A stretch of 64,000 nucleotides of DNA, from positions 18,510-82,509 of the forward strand of contig UQPQ01000005.1 of NCBI GenBank assembly GCA_900542985.1, written 5' to 3'. A model generated the notes under the pieces. It saw only the letters and a program-made list of their open reading frames with translations. It made no database searches and had not been told where the DNA came from. The stretch comes from an uncultured Bacteroides sp. Lineage in GTDB: Bacteria > Bacteroidota > Bacteroidia > Bacteroidales > Bacteroidaceae. Both the position numbers and the translations under genes were made by a program. Below, piece by piece: positions 28,305-37,290 of this stretch; the first letter of the stretch is position 1, and each line of letters begins with the position of its first letter.

Positions 28305-29774
28305 ATGAAACAAGAAGATAAACCTATTATTCAGGTAAGTCACCTCGGCAAGCGTTACGGAAAGACGGTAGCCCTGCACGATGTATCGTTCAGCGTAAAA
28401 CGAGGAGAACTGTTTGGAATCATCGGTCCCGACGGTTCCGGAAAGACAACCTTGTTTCGCCTCCTCACCACCCTATTGGCTGCCGACGAAGGCCAGGCAG
28501 AATTATGTGGTTTCAATGTACTTACCGACTATCGGAAAATACGGCAACGGATAGGCTACATGCCCGGTCGGTTCTCGCTGTATCAAGATTTGACAGTACA
28601 AGAAAATCTTACCTTCTTTGCCACGGTATTCCATACCACAGTAGAAGCAAACTACGGACAAATCAAAGAGATTTATGAACAGATAGCCCCTTTCCGTCAC
28701 CGGCGTGCCGGAGCCTTATCGGGAGGAATGAAGCAAAAACTGGCATTATGCTGTGCCTTGATACACAATCCGGAAATCCTCTTTCTCGATGAACCAACTA
28801 CCGGAGTCGACCCGGTTTCCCGCAAAGAGCTCTGGCAAATGCTCCACCGGTTGCAGACACGGGGAGTAACCATCGTTGTTTCCACTCCTTTCATGGACGA
28901 AGCCCGACGCTGCGACCGTATCGCCTTCATCCGCGAAGGTTATATATCAGGCATCGATACTCCCTCTATTATACTGGAACGGTTTAAAGATATTCTTTGC
29001 CCTTCCCCCCTTCATCACGATAGCACTTCTGCCGATGATACCCCCATCATACGGGTATCACAACTGGTCAAACGGTTCGGTCGTTTCACTGCAGTAGACC
29101 ATATTTCCTTCGAAGTAAAGCGTGGAGAAATATTTGGTTTTCTGGGAGCAAACGGTGCAGGAAAAACTACCGCCATGCGTATTCTATGTGGTCTGAGTCT
29201 TCCTACAGAAGGGCAGGCAGAAGTCTTGGGATACGATGTATATACCCAAAGCGAGGAAATCAAAAAACACATCGGTTATATGAGTCAGAAGTTTTCGTTG
29301 TACGAAGACCTTACAGTACGGGAGAATGTCCGTCTTTTCGCAGGTATTTATGGAGTAGCAGAAAAAGAAATCGCTCCCCGCACGGAGGAAATGCTGCGAC
29401 GCATCGGTTTATACGATGAACGGAATACCTTGGTCCGACAGTTGCCTTTAGGATGGAAACAACGTTTGTCCTTCTCAATATCCATCTTCCATCATCCACG
29501 TCTGGTTTTTCTCGACGAGCCTACCGGCGGAGTAGATCCCGCTACCCGAAAACAATTTTGGGAATTGATTTATCAGGCCGCCAACCAAGGCATTACAGTC
29601 TTTGTAACCACTCATTACATGGACGAAGCGGAATACTGCGACCGTATCTCCATGATGGTTGACGGACGCATCCGTGCTCTTGATACACCGGCAGGGCTCA
29701 AAGCTACCTTCAAGGCAAAAGACATGGACGAAGTTTTCCAAAAACTGGCCCGTGAAGCGCAACGAAGCGAATAG
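28305..29774 (+). CDS. ABC transporter ATPase with two fused nucleotide-binding domains (YbhF-like)
   Basis: I start it at the ATG at 28305; the in-frame codon at 28296 is TTG. The 489 residues hold two ATPase domains. The first has GPDGSGKTT near residue 42, LSGGMKQKL and DEPTTGVDP. The second has GANGAGKTT near residue 281, LPLGWKQRL in place of the usual LSGGQ signature, and DEPTGGVDP. The altered second signature is usual in the YbhF type. It powers the two permeases that follow. Confidence 0.94.
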   Translation: MKQEDKPIIQVSHLGKRYGKTVALHDVSFSVKRGELFGIIGPDGSGKTTLFRLLTTLLAADEGQAELCGFNVLTDYRKIRQRIGYMPGRFSLYQDLTVQENLTFFATVFHTTVEANYGQIKEIYEQIAPFRHRRAGALSGGMKQKLALCCALIHNPEILFLDEPTTGVDPVSRKELWQMLHRLQTRGVTIVVSTPFMDEARRCDRIAFIREGYISGIDTPSIILERFKDILCPSPLHHDSTSADDTPIIRVSQLVKRFGRFTAVDHISFEVKRGEIFGFLGANGAGKTTAMRILCGLSLPTEGQAEVLGYDVYTQSEEIKKHIGYMSQKFSLYEDLTVRENVRLFAGIYGVAEKEIAPRTEEMLRRIGLYDERNTLVRQLPLGWKQRLSFSISIFHHPRLVFLDEPTGGVDPATRKQFWELIYQAANQGITVFVTTHYMDEAEYCDRISMMVDGRIRALDTPAGLKATFKAKDMDEVFQKLAREAQRSE

Positions 29775-29797
29775 TAACCTTACAAATTTCTCAATGT

Positions 29798-30898
29798 ATG
29801 AAACAGTTTATCGCCTTTGTCAGAAAAGAATTTTATCATATCCTGCGCGACAAACGAACGTTACTGATTCTTATCGGTATGCCCATCGTGCAGATTATCC
29901 TCTTCGGGTTTGCCATTTCTACTGAAGTAAAAAATGTACAGACCGCTATATTGGTTTCTTCTACAGACACCGATACACGATATCTTATCGACCGCATCGA
30001 TGCCAACGAATATTTCACCGTAAAATACATTGTACACTCTCCCGAAGAGCTGGAAGTCCTTTTCCGGAAAAACAAAATTGAACTGGCCATTGCCTTTCCC
30101 CCGGATTTCAACCGACAACGTTTCGATACAGAACAGATTCAGATTATTGCCGATGCAACCGACCCCAATCTGGCCCTCACCCGCAGCAGTTATGCTTCCG
30201 GAATCATCAGAACGGCACAAGCCACACTTGCCGATGCAGGTAAAGTACATCCTTCTCTGCTTGTACACAACAGATTACTATACAATCCGCAAATGAAAAG
30301 CGCCTACAACTTTGTTCCGGGGGTAATGGGACTGATTCTGATGCTGATATGTGCCATGATGACTTCCATTTCCATTGTCCGTGAAAAAGAAACCGGTACG
30401 ATGGAACTATTGCTCGTCTCTCCCGTCCATCCGTTTCTGGTCATTCTTTCCAAAGCAATACCCTATTTTGCGCTCTCCGTACTGAACCTTACTACCATTC
30501 TATTATTGTCAGTCTTTGTACTCGATGTACCGGTAGCCGGCAACTTGGGCAGCCTGCTGGGAGTTTCTCTGCTGTTTATATTTGTTTCACTGGCATTGGG
30601 ATTGCTTATCTCCTGTCTTACCCGTACCCAAGTGGCCGCTCTGTTAGTTTCGGCAATGGTATTGATGATACCGACTATCATTCTGTCGGGTATCATCTTC
30701 CCCATCGGAAGCATGCCTCCCATCCTTCAGGGACTCTCCTGCCTCATCCCTGCCCGATGGTATGTCAGCATTGTACGCAAACTCATGATAGAAGGTGTTC
30801 CCCTCGCCTATGTATGGCAAGAAGTAAGCGTGCTCTTACTGATGGGAATCCTATTGACCGGCCTTACCATCCGCAAGTTTAACAACCGATTAGAATAA
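29798..30898 (+). CDS. ABC-2 type permease (YbhS/YhhJ-like)
   Basis: The 366-residue protein has one N-terminal membrane helix at about 23-43 and a large periplasmic domain at about 45-175. A block of five helices in the C-terminal half follows, with the family signature REKETGTMELLLVSPV. With the next gene it would form a heterodimeric export channel. It begins 23 bases after the ATPase gene. Confidence 0.92.
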   Translation: MKQFIAFVRKEFYHILRDKRTLLILIGMPIVQIILFGFAISTEVKNVQTAILVSSTDTDTRYLIDRIDANEYFTVKYIVHSPEELEVLFRKNKIELAIAFPPDFNRQRFDTEQIQIIADATDPNLALTRSSYASGIIRTAQATLADAGKVHPSLLVHNRLLYNPQMKSAYNFVPGVMGLILMLICAMMTSISIVREKETGTMELLLVSPVHPFLVILSKAIPYFALSVLNLTTILLLSVFVLDVPVAGNLGSLLGVSLLFIFVSLALGLLISCLTRTQVAALLVSAMVLMIPTIILSGIIFPIGSMPPILQGLSCLIPARWYVSIVRKLMIEGVPLAYVWQEVSVLLLMGILLTGLTIRKFNNRLE

Positions 30899-30981
30899 TA
30901 TATTTGAGTCTATATGTCCATGATAAACTGGCAACTTAACCAAAGAACTTAAGAACTCAAAAACTTAAAAAACTTACACCT

Positions 30982-32043
30982 ATGACATTACGTTATCTGA
31001 TAGAAAAGGAATTCAGACAAATCCGACGCCATAGTTTTCTGCCCCGGCTACTGTTTATATTTCCGTGTATGATTATGCTGGTACTTCCCTGGGCGGCTAC
31101 ATTGGAGATAAAAGATCTTCGCATTGCCGTCATCGACAACGACCGGAGTCCTTCTTCCGAGCGGCTGGTACACCGTATCGAAGCATCTCCTTACTTCAAA
31201 CTCACCGAACTGCCGGCTACTTACCCCAAAGGTATAGAGGCCATAGAAAAAGGTCGTGCCGACATTGTGATGGAAATACCACACGGCTTTGAAAAAGAGC
31301 AAATCCAAGGTCGGACAGCTTCTATTCTGATTGCAGCCAACTCGGTAGACGGAACGAAAGGAGCACTGGGCAGCTCTTATCTGCAGCAGATTCTTATGCC
31401 CCAACAAAGCACTGCCTCCATACGCTATCGGTTCAACCCACATTTGGATTACAAGATGTTTATGGTTCCTGCATTAATGACCATGATACTGGTCATGATC
31501 TGCGGCTTTCTTCCAGCCCTGAATATCGTCAGTGAAAAAGAAACCGGAACCATTGAACAAATGAACGTAAGTCCTGTCAGTCGTATCACTTTCACCTTAG
31601 GTAAGCTACTCCCCTATTGGATGATAGGCTTTCTGGTATTGAATCTGTGTATCGGTCTTGCAGCACTGGTCTACCACATCACTCCCCAAGGAAATCTATG
31701 CACCATTTATCTGGCCGCATTGGTATTCATTCTGGTGGTCTCCGGTCTCGGACTGGTTATTTCCAACTATTCATCTACTATGCAGCAAGCCATGTTTGTC
31801 ATGTGGTTCTGCATGCTGATTTTCATTCTGATGAGTGGTCTTTTTACCCCTATCGGCAGTATGCCCGAATGGGCACAAACCCTCACCTACCTCAACCCAT
31901 TACGATACTTTATGGAAATCATGCGCATGGTCTATCTGAAAGGCAGTTCTTTTGCCGATATTATATCGCAACTGCTCACTCTATCCGGATTTGCCACCAC
32001 TCTGTACTGCTGGGCTATATACAGCTACAAGAAGCAGGCATAA
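30982..32043 (+). CDS. ABC-2 type permease (YbhR-like)
   Basis: The 353-residue protein has the same layout as the preceding permease: an N-terminal helix, a periplasmic domain at about 40-165, and then SEKETGTIEQMNVSPV with five helices. The two are paralogues and probably dimerise. It is the last gene of the operon and is separated from the previous gene by 83 bases. Confidence 0.92.
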   Translation: MTLRYLIEKEFRQIRRHSFLPRLLFIFPCMIMLVLPWAATLEIKDLRIAVIDNDRSPSSERLVHRIEASPYFKLTELPATYPKGIEAIEKGRADIVMEIPHGFEKEQIQGRTASILIAANSVDGTKGALGSSYLQQILMPQQSTASIRYRFNPHLDYKMFMVPALMTMILVMICGFLPALNIVSEKETGTIEQMNVSPVSRITFTLGKLLPYWMIGFLVLNLCIGLAALVYHITPQGNLCTIYLAALVFILVVSGLGLVISNYSSTMQQAMFVMWFCMLIFILMSGLFTPIGSMPEWAQTLTYLNPLRYFMEIMRMVYLKGSSFADIISQLLTLSGFATTLYCWAIYSYKKQA

Positions 32044-32106
32044 TATCAGGAACGAAAGAATAACACTCCCTGTTCTTACAAATATTAATCTACAATCAGC
32101 GATGTC

Positions 32107-32160
32107 GGCTGTCCGTTCAGCGCCATTGTCCGTAGAGCCGACGACGCCGAACGGACAGCC
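32107..32160. repeat. Palindromic intergenic repeat
   Basis: GGCTGTCCGTTCAGC (32107-32121) and GCCGAACGGACAGCC (32146-32160) pair at 14 of 15 positions around a 24-base loop containing GCCGACGAC. AACGACGCC follows. The plan (long palindrome with CGACGACG words) recalls the element at 6688-6745, though the arms differ in sequence. It lies after the export operon, but no T-run follows, so it is not a classical terminator. The rest of 32044-32296 holds nothing else I can identify. Confidence 0.65.
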
Positions 32161-32296
32161 AACGACGCCAATTAAAAGGCAATACCAACCACAGCAACCT
32201 ATACTTCTTTTTCTTTTTATCGCCTATTCAACCCTCAAATTTTCCTCTATTATCATTTTTAACACAGATATTACTAAAATATGACATGAATTTCAC

Positions 32297-32304
32297 TATA
32301 TTTG
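32297..32304 (+). promoter_or_regulatory. -7 box (TATATTTG) for the alcohol dehydrogenase gene
   Basis: This is an exact TAnnTTTG match, with a predicted start near 32311. It supports the ATG at 32334 over the upstream in-frame ATG at 32286. Confidence 0.55.
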
Positions 32305-32333
32305 AGAATACGAACTTTAAAGGGAATACTATT

Positions 32334-33506
32334 ATGAATGCAAATCCAGTTTTCAATTTGCACATCCCTACACGTATCGTGTTCGGTTGTGGTGAGATTA
32401 AGAAATTAGCAACGGAAACACTTCCCGGAAAAAAAGCGATGATTGTGATATCAGCCGGAACATCCATGAAAAAATACGGTTATTTGGATAAAGTTGTCAA
32501 CTTACTGACTGAAAATGATATCGCATCCATTGTTTACGACAAAATATTACCCAATCCTATAAAATCGCACGTAATGGAAGCTGCTGCTATCTGCCGTGAA
32601 AGTGGTTGCGACTTTGTCATCGGTTTAGGAGGAGGAAGCACCATCGATTCGGCCAAGTCGATTGCTGTCATGGCTTGCAACGAAGGTGATTATTGGAATT
32701 ATATCATCGGTGGAAGCGGCAAGGGCAGACCAGTCACCAAAGCACTCCCGATTGTGGCTATCCCGACTACAGCCGGTACAGGTACGGAAGCCGACCCCTG
32801 GACAGTTATCACCAATGAAGAACGACAGGAAAAAATCGGTTTCGGTTGTCCGCTTACCTTCCCGGTACTGTCTATCATCGACCCGGAACTGATGATCTCT
32901 ATCCCTCCACACCTTACCGCTTATCAGGGATTCGATGCATTCTTCCATGCAGCCGAAGGATTCATTGCCAACTGTGCCACTCCTATCAGCGACCTTTATG
33001 CTTTGGAAGCAATCCGGTTGCTGTACAAATATCTTCCGGTAGCTGTAGCCGACGGCAAGAACCTGAAAGCACGTGCTAAAGTGGCATGGGCAAGTACACT
33101 GGCCGGATTGGTAGAATCGACTTCCAGCTGTACTTCCGAACACTCCATGGAACATGCCATGAGTGCATATTATCCCCAACTTCCACACGGTGCCGGACTG
33201 ATAGCCCTTAGTGAAGCTTACTTCGAAACCTTCCGCAACGACTGCATGAAGCGCTACATGAAAATGGCAGAAGTAATGACACAGAAAAAGAGCAACCGCC
33301 CAAGTGATTTCATCGATGCACTGGTACTGATGCAAAAGGCTTGTAACGTACACGACCTGAAGCTTAGTGACTGGGGACTCAAGGAAGAAGATCTGCCGAA
33401 GATGGTACAGAATGCACGCGACACCATGGGTGGTCTGTTTACACTCGATCCTCGTCCGCTGACCGATGCAGAAGTTCTGGATATTTATAAGAAATCGTAC
33501 AAATAA
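32334..33506 (+). CDS. Iron-containing alcohol dehydrogenase
   Basis: From the ATG at 32334 the protein has 390 residues. It is a group III (Fe-type) dehydrogenase that reduces aldehydes or oxidises alcohols with NAD(P)H. The cofactor loop is GLGGGSTIDSAKS near residue 98. Metal ligands are the aspartate and histidine in GFDAFFHAAEG, the histidine in EHSMEHAMS and the one in LPHGAG. It resembles YqhD/butanol-dehydrogenase types; the natural substrate cannot be read from the sequence. It is a single gene with its own promoter and terminator. Confidence 0.92.
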   Translation: MNANPVFNLHIPTRIVFGCGEIKKLATETLPGKKAMIVISAGTSMKKYGYLDKVVNLLTENDIASIVYDKILPNPIKSHVMEAAAICRESGCDFVIGLGGGSTIDSAKSIAVMACNEGDYWNYIIGGSGKGRPVTKALPIVAIPTTAGTGTEADPWTVITNEERQEKIGFGCPLTFPVLSIIDPELMISIPPHLTAYQGFDAFFHAAEGFIANCATPISDLYALEAIRLLYKYLPVAVADGKNLKARAKVAWASTLAGLVESTSSCTSEHSMEHAMSAYYPQLPHGAGLIALSEAYFETFRNDCMKRYMKMAEVMTQKKSNRPSDFIDALVLMQKACNVHDLKLSDWGLKEEDLPKMVQNARDTMGGLFTLDPRPLTDAEVLDIYKKSYK

Positions 33507-33544
33507 GTATTCTTCAAGAATACACTTTAAGTATATTCAAAAAC

Positions 33545-33585
33545 AAAATCGCCAGCTTATTCGGTATGAATCAGCTGGCGATTTT
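33545..33585. terminator. Bidirectional terminator between convergent genes
   Basis: AAAATCGCCAGCT (33545-33557) and AGCTGGCGATTTT (33573-33585) are perfect complements with A- and T-rich ends. It serves the dehydrogenase gene (plus) and the six-hairpin gene (minus). Confidence 0.88.
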
Positions 33586-33618
33586 ATTATTATATTCCAA
33601 TATCCTGAGCAAGAAGCA

Positions 33619-34917
33619 TTACTTATTATTCTCTGCCCATTCTCTTAGCATCTCAATCGCTTTACACAATACTCCGGCCGAACCTTTAAAATGTCCGGAA
33701 CCACTGGGAACACCTCCCTGTCCGTACCATTCATAGAAGCCCTTATTCTTTATCACACGGTCTATCATTGGAGTAATTTCAGCATAAGCTTCTTCGATGT
33801 ATCCATTGGCAATCAGCTGTTGAATCATGCGTCCACCAAACCAAGTCCAGTCTCCTCCATTCTGATAGACATATGCTTTTGCCATTCCACCACGGAAGAA
33901 TCCCTCCGGATAAGGAGGATATACAGTAAGACCAATAGAAGGCATACCCGACTGCTGTACATTTCTCACCATCTGTGTATTTACAATACCAATTTCATCG
34001 TGTTCCAGTATACCGGCCTCAATGGCAATTGCAGTTCCTCCATGATAATGAATCTTGTTTTCATCAAAATCCACAATATCAGGTGTACCGTTCGGATAGA
34101 CATGAGGAATAATCTTGTTGGCAGCCTCATCCCATAAATGCTTACGCGTATTGGCTACAATCTCTTTTCGCATTTTTTCCCATTTTGCATTGTCTTCTCC
34201 TTCACTCATCTCCGCCATATATCCCAATGCAATGGCAAACATGGCATTGTCGTATGCATCAATCGTCACCACCGAATGTTCATTCATATCGCATGGATCC
34301 TCATTATCAGCCTGTACATCGCCCCAGTCGGAAGTCAGTGCACCGGTCAGCAATCCATATTTGGAATCATATTTTTCAGTCATCAGATAGTCTATCATTT
34401 TTACCATCCGTTCATAAACAGTCTGACCGTTTACCACTTCTTTCAGGATTGATTTATCACCTGTCTTACGAATATACTTTCCTATAATCTGAATAAGTGA
34501 TGTTTCCTGATCGGTTTCTACTGTATTTTTAAAGCCCACATGATCGGGTGCTGCATCCGAATAATAAGGTTTAGGATCTCCCCAATTAAATTCGCCTTTC
34601 AGTACATACCCGTCTATCATCTCATTGTTAGGCTGTTGAAGTGCAAAAAACACCAGCAAGGCACCTCTGATCTCTTCCGGATTTACCACCTCACAAGCTG
34701 TTTCGATAAAGGTATTCATGTCTCTGGCCCATACCTGAGAATATCCGCTTCCAGCATTGAAGCCCTGAGAAAGAATGAATCGTCCCATACTGTCTACAAC
34801 CTGAAGATCTGGATTATTCAAAATCTCTTTAGCCAACGGATTAGGCTGCTTTGTGGTACACGATAAACACATGGCAGTCAAAGCGGCCATCGCTGCGTAT
34901 TTCATGGAATGTTTCAT
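33619..34917 (-). CDS. Six-hairpin glycosidase-like lipoprotein
   Basis: The 432-residue protein has a lipobox LSC after a signal peptide (CLSCTTKQP), so it is an anchored envelope protein. The rest looks like an (alpha/alpha)6 barrel of the six-hairpin glycosidase superfamily. Acidic and aromatic motifs are VWARDMN near residue 63, FNWGD, TSDWGD, and WYGQGG near the end. The exact GH family is not clear to me (GH15- or GH125-like clan). It follows the PUL but lies beyond a terminator at 34973-35020, so it may be transcribed separately. Confidence 0.7.
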   Translation of the reverse strand: MKHSMKYAAMAALTAMCLSCTTKQPNPLAKEILNNPDLQVVDSMGRFILSQGFNAGSGYSQVWARDMNTFIETACEVVNPEEIRGALLVFFALQQPNNEMIDGYVLKGEFNWGDPKPYYSDAAPDHVGFKNTVETDQETSLIQIIGKYIRKTGDKSILKEVVNGQTVYERMVKMIDYLMTEKYDSKYGLLTGALTSDWGDVQADNEDPCDMNEHSVVTIDAYDNAMFAIALGYMAEMSEGEDNAKWEKMRKEIVANTRKHLWDEAANKIIPHVYPNGTPDIVDFDENKIHYHGGTAIAIEAGILEHDEIGIVNTQMVRNVQQSGMPSIGLTVYPPYPEGFFRGGMAKAYVYQNGGDWTWFGGRMIQQLIANGYIEEAYAEITPMIDRVIKNKGFYEWYGQGGVPSGSGHFKGSAGVLCKAIEMLREWAENNK

Positions 34918-34972
34918 AGTTTATTTGTTTTTTATAGTAATCTTTTATTCTTACAATTTTTCAAGACATAAA

Positions 34973-35020
34973 AAATCGGGTCACCACAATGGTTTCACAA
35001 CTGTCGTGGTTCCCCGATTT
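34973..35020 (-). terminator. Terminator of the PUL operon
   Basis: AAATCGGG-TC-ACCAC pairs with GTGGT-TC-CCCGATTT across an 18-base loop. On the minus strand a T-run follows. It lies about 50 bases after the stop of the LamG lipoprotein gene. Confidence 0.78.
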
Positions 35021-35073
35021 CAAACCCTAAATTGTTCTTTAACTATTTAACCTTAATCTATAGACAAGAAGCC

Positions 35074-36231
35074 TTAATATGGACATTTCACATTTTCAAT
35101 CCATGTATATGAGCCATGAGGAATGGCATCAAATCCATTACCGGTTTCATCCAATACTCGGCCGTCTTCCTGAACCGCATTGAAACGCCAGTAAGCCAAC
35201 AAGCCCGGTGTTTTCGGATCTACATAGCAAGCATTGTCCTGAATTTCATTAAGCGTCAATGCACGAGTCCAGAAGCGTGCTTCACTGATAGCTCCATCCA
35301 GATAACGTCCGCCACAAGACTGACCAAACCAGAAACCATCAAAATAATCATCATTCAAATTGATTGTACCAGGACCGGCACTGAACTTCACATCCAGTTT
35401 TCCATCTACATAGATTGAAGTAGAAGAGCCATCGTATACACATACTACCTGATGCCATTTACCGGTAGTATAACGAGTTTCGCCAGTAGTAAAGTATTTC
35501 TTACCGCCAATTACCGCCGGAGCCAACTGCAACTGATTCTTCTCAATACTGATATCACCAAAACGGAACAGGAAGTTTTCTTCAATACCCATCAAAGAAG
35601 AAATACCCGGATTGGCAGATTCGGACGGGAAACTATTCACACGTACACGAATTTCCATAGTCGCTTGACTTAAAGCCGAAACTCGGGGATCTGTTATAAA
35701 TTGAGGAACATTAAATCCACACCGTCCGTGCAAATCTACAGCCTTTGATATAATAGTACGGTTAATCACTACATACATTATACGAGAAGCATCTAATACC
35801 GGCATATCTCCATCTGTACCCGTAATAACCAATGGTACACAATAATTTGTACCTTCTACAAAATCATCTAATGAAGTCACTCCAAATCTTACCGATTCTG
35901 ACACATAGTTTCCAGCCTTAATGATAGTTTCATTCTTATCCAAATTAAAACTTCCAGCAGGAGGCATAACATATTTCTTCCCTGTTTGAGCATTGTATGC
36001 ATCAAGCATTTGTTGATCACCTACCTCCAAAAGAACTCGTGTATCTGTAGTAACCTTATTAGTTGCTGTAACTGTAATACCCATATCACGAGGCTCCTCT
36101 ATAGTAAAAGTGATACGAGGAGAATCTTCCGTTCCAGTAAAATAAATTACATCTTTAAAATCAGCTACTTCCTGACAGCTGACCAATAACATCATTGTCA
36201 GGAAAAATCCAAATATCTTTTTCATAATCAT
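35074..36231 (-). CDS. DUF1735 + LamG-type surface lipoprotein (PUL)
   Basis: The 385-residue protein has a lipoprotein signal with LLVSC. An N-terminal DUF1735 region covers about 20-160, with the run TVTATNKVTTDTRVLLEV. A LamG/concanavalin-A-like jelly roll follows at about 170-380, with WHQVVCVYDGSSTSIYVDG and ISEARFWTRAL. DUF1735 proteins are common surface glycan-binding proteins next to SusC/SusD. It probably binds the PUL substrate outside the cell. It is the last gene before the terminator, five bases after the DUF1735-discoidin gene. Confidence 0.87.
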   Translation of the reverse strand: MIMKKIFGFFLTMMLLVSCQEVADFKDVIYFTGTEDSPRITFTIEEPRDMGITVTATNKVTTDTRVLLEVGDQQMLDAYNAQTGKKYVMPPAGSFNLDKNETIIKAGNYVSESVRFGVTSLDDFVEGTNYCVPLVITGTDGDMPVLDASRIMYVVINRTIISKAVDLHGRCGFNVPQFITDPRVSALSQATMEIRVRVNSFPSESANPGISSLMGIEENFLFRFGDISIEKNQLQLAPAVIGGKKYFTTGETRYTTGKWHQVVCVYDGSSTSIYVDGKLDVKFSAGPGTINLNDDYFDGFWFGQSCGGRYLDGAISEARFWTRALTLNEIQDNACYVDPKTPGLLAYWRFNAVQEDGRVLDETGNGFDAIPHGSYTWIENVKCPY

Positions 36232-36236
36232 TCTTT

Positions 36237-37277
36237 TTATTTATTTAATAAAAATGCACCTACTTCTGCAAGACAAGCATAATGACTTTCATATATACTT
36301 CCCCAATATTTTTGTCCCGCTTTAGTAATCGTTAAACGGAAATAACGCGCAGCTTTCTGCTCCTCAAAGAACTTCTTACATTCTGCACTACCTCCTGTTG
36401 GCAGCTCATCATCACCATAGGTAGCCACTTCTTCCCAATTAACATTATTGGCACTTACTTCTACCTTTAATCCCAATGGGCAGCCAGAACCTGAGCTTCT
36501 TGTAGTATAACAGAAGCCAACCATATTACCTACTTCACCCATATCTATAGTAATAGTATGAGGAGGATTCGGTTGATTCTTATCATACTCTGTATGCCAA
36601 ATAGTAGAGATATCTCCATCCAATACATTAGATGCAGGAGCATTCTCTGCTTCAGTTTCCTCCGAAGAACAGTCTATCACAGTCCACTTCGTTTTATCTG
36701 CTGCTGGGAATCCATATGGATCATCCACTACTTCAAGAATCAAATAAATGACATTCCAATTAGAGCTAATCTCCATACCTCCCTCTACATTAACCAACTT
36801 TATTGGTACAAGATACTTACCGACCTCTAAAGTTTCAGTCTTTTCCTCATCAAAAGAGACTACAATTTCTTCTTCTGATTGCATAGAACCACTTCCAATA
36901 ACTAAATCTTTTTTATTAAAGACTAATATATCAGAATTCATCTTTTGATAATCCGTCTGATGAATTGCATTATAAGTCTCAATCAAAGAATTATCTACAT
37001 CGAAAAGCGCTCTTATTTCACCGTCTACAGGCATTGTAGAACGTACAGGGAACGATATGGTTCCATTCCCAAAAGCTCCGTTCAAAGTCTTACGAACTGT
37101 AAATTCAGCTACATTGGCTACACTATTTACTGTATAAGAAGTCTGCATACGAACATAGACTTTACCAGAGTCTCCAGGAAAATCATATGCTTCATCTTTT
37201 GAACAAGATACAAATAAAGTGGTAAAGCACATTATGAACAAGCCTAAAAGGCTGTTTCCTATTTTTTGTACATTCAT
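36237..37277 (-). CDS. DUF1735 + F5/8-type C (discoidin) surface lipoprotein (PUL)
   Basis: The 346-residue protein has a lipobox FVSC (C25). A DUF1735 half is at about 30-180. A C-terminal F5/8-type C/CBM32-like domain is at about 195-343, with ASNVLDGDISTIWHTEY and ARYFRLTIT. The same front domain is joined to a different binding module in the next gene. It most likely acts as a surface glycan-binding protein and has no catalytic motif. Confidence 0.87.
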   Translation of the reverse strand: MNVQKIGNSLLGLFIMCFTTLFVSCSKDEAYDFPGDSGKVYVRMQTSYTVNSVANVAEFTVRKTLNGAFGNGTISFPVRSTMPVDGEIRALFDVDNSLIETYNAIHQTDYQKMNSDILVFNKKDLVIGSGSMQSEEEIVVSFDEEKTETLEVGKYLVPIKLVNVEGGMEISSNWNVIYLILEVVDDPYGFPAADKTKWTVIDCSSEETEAENAPASNVLDGDISTIWHTEYDKNQPNPPHTITIDMGEVGNMVGFCYTTRSSGSGCPLGLKVEVSANNVNWEEVATYGDDELPTGGSAECKKFFEEQKAARYFRLTITKAGQKYWGSIYESHYACLAEVGAFLLNK

Positions 37278-37290
37278 AATCGTTTCTTTT

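Noticed and set aside
32625..33353. 242-codon minus-strand frame inside the alcohol dehydrogenase gene
   Set aside because: It is antisense to a conserved gene and shows no family pattern.
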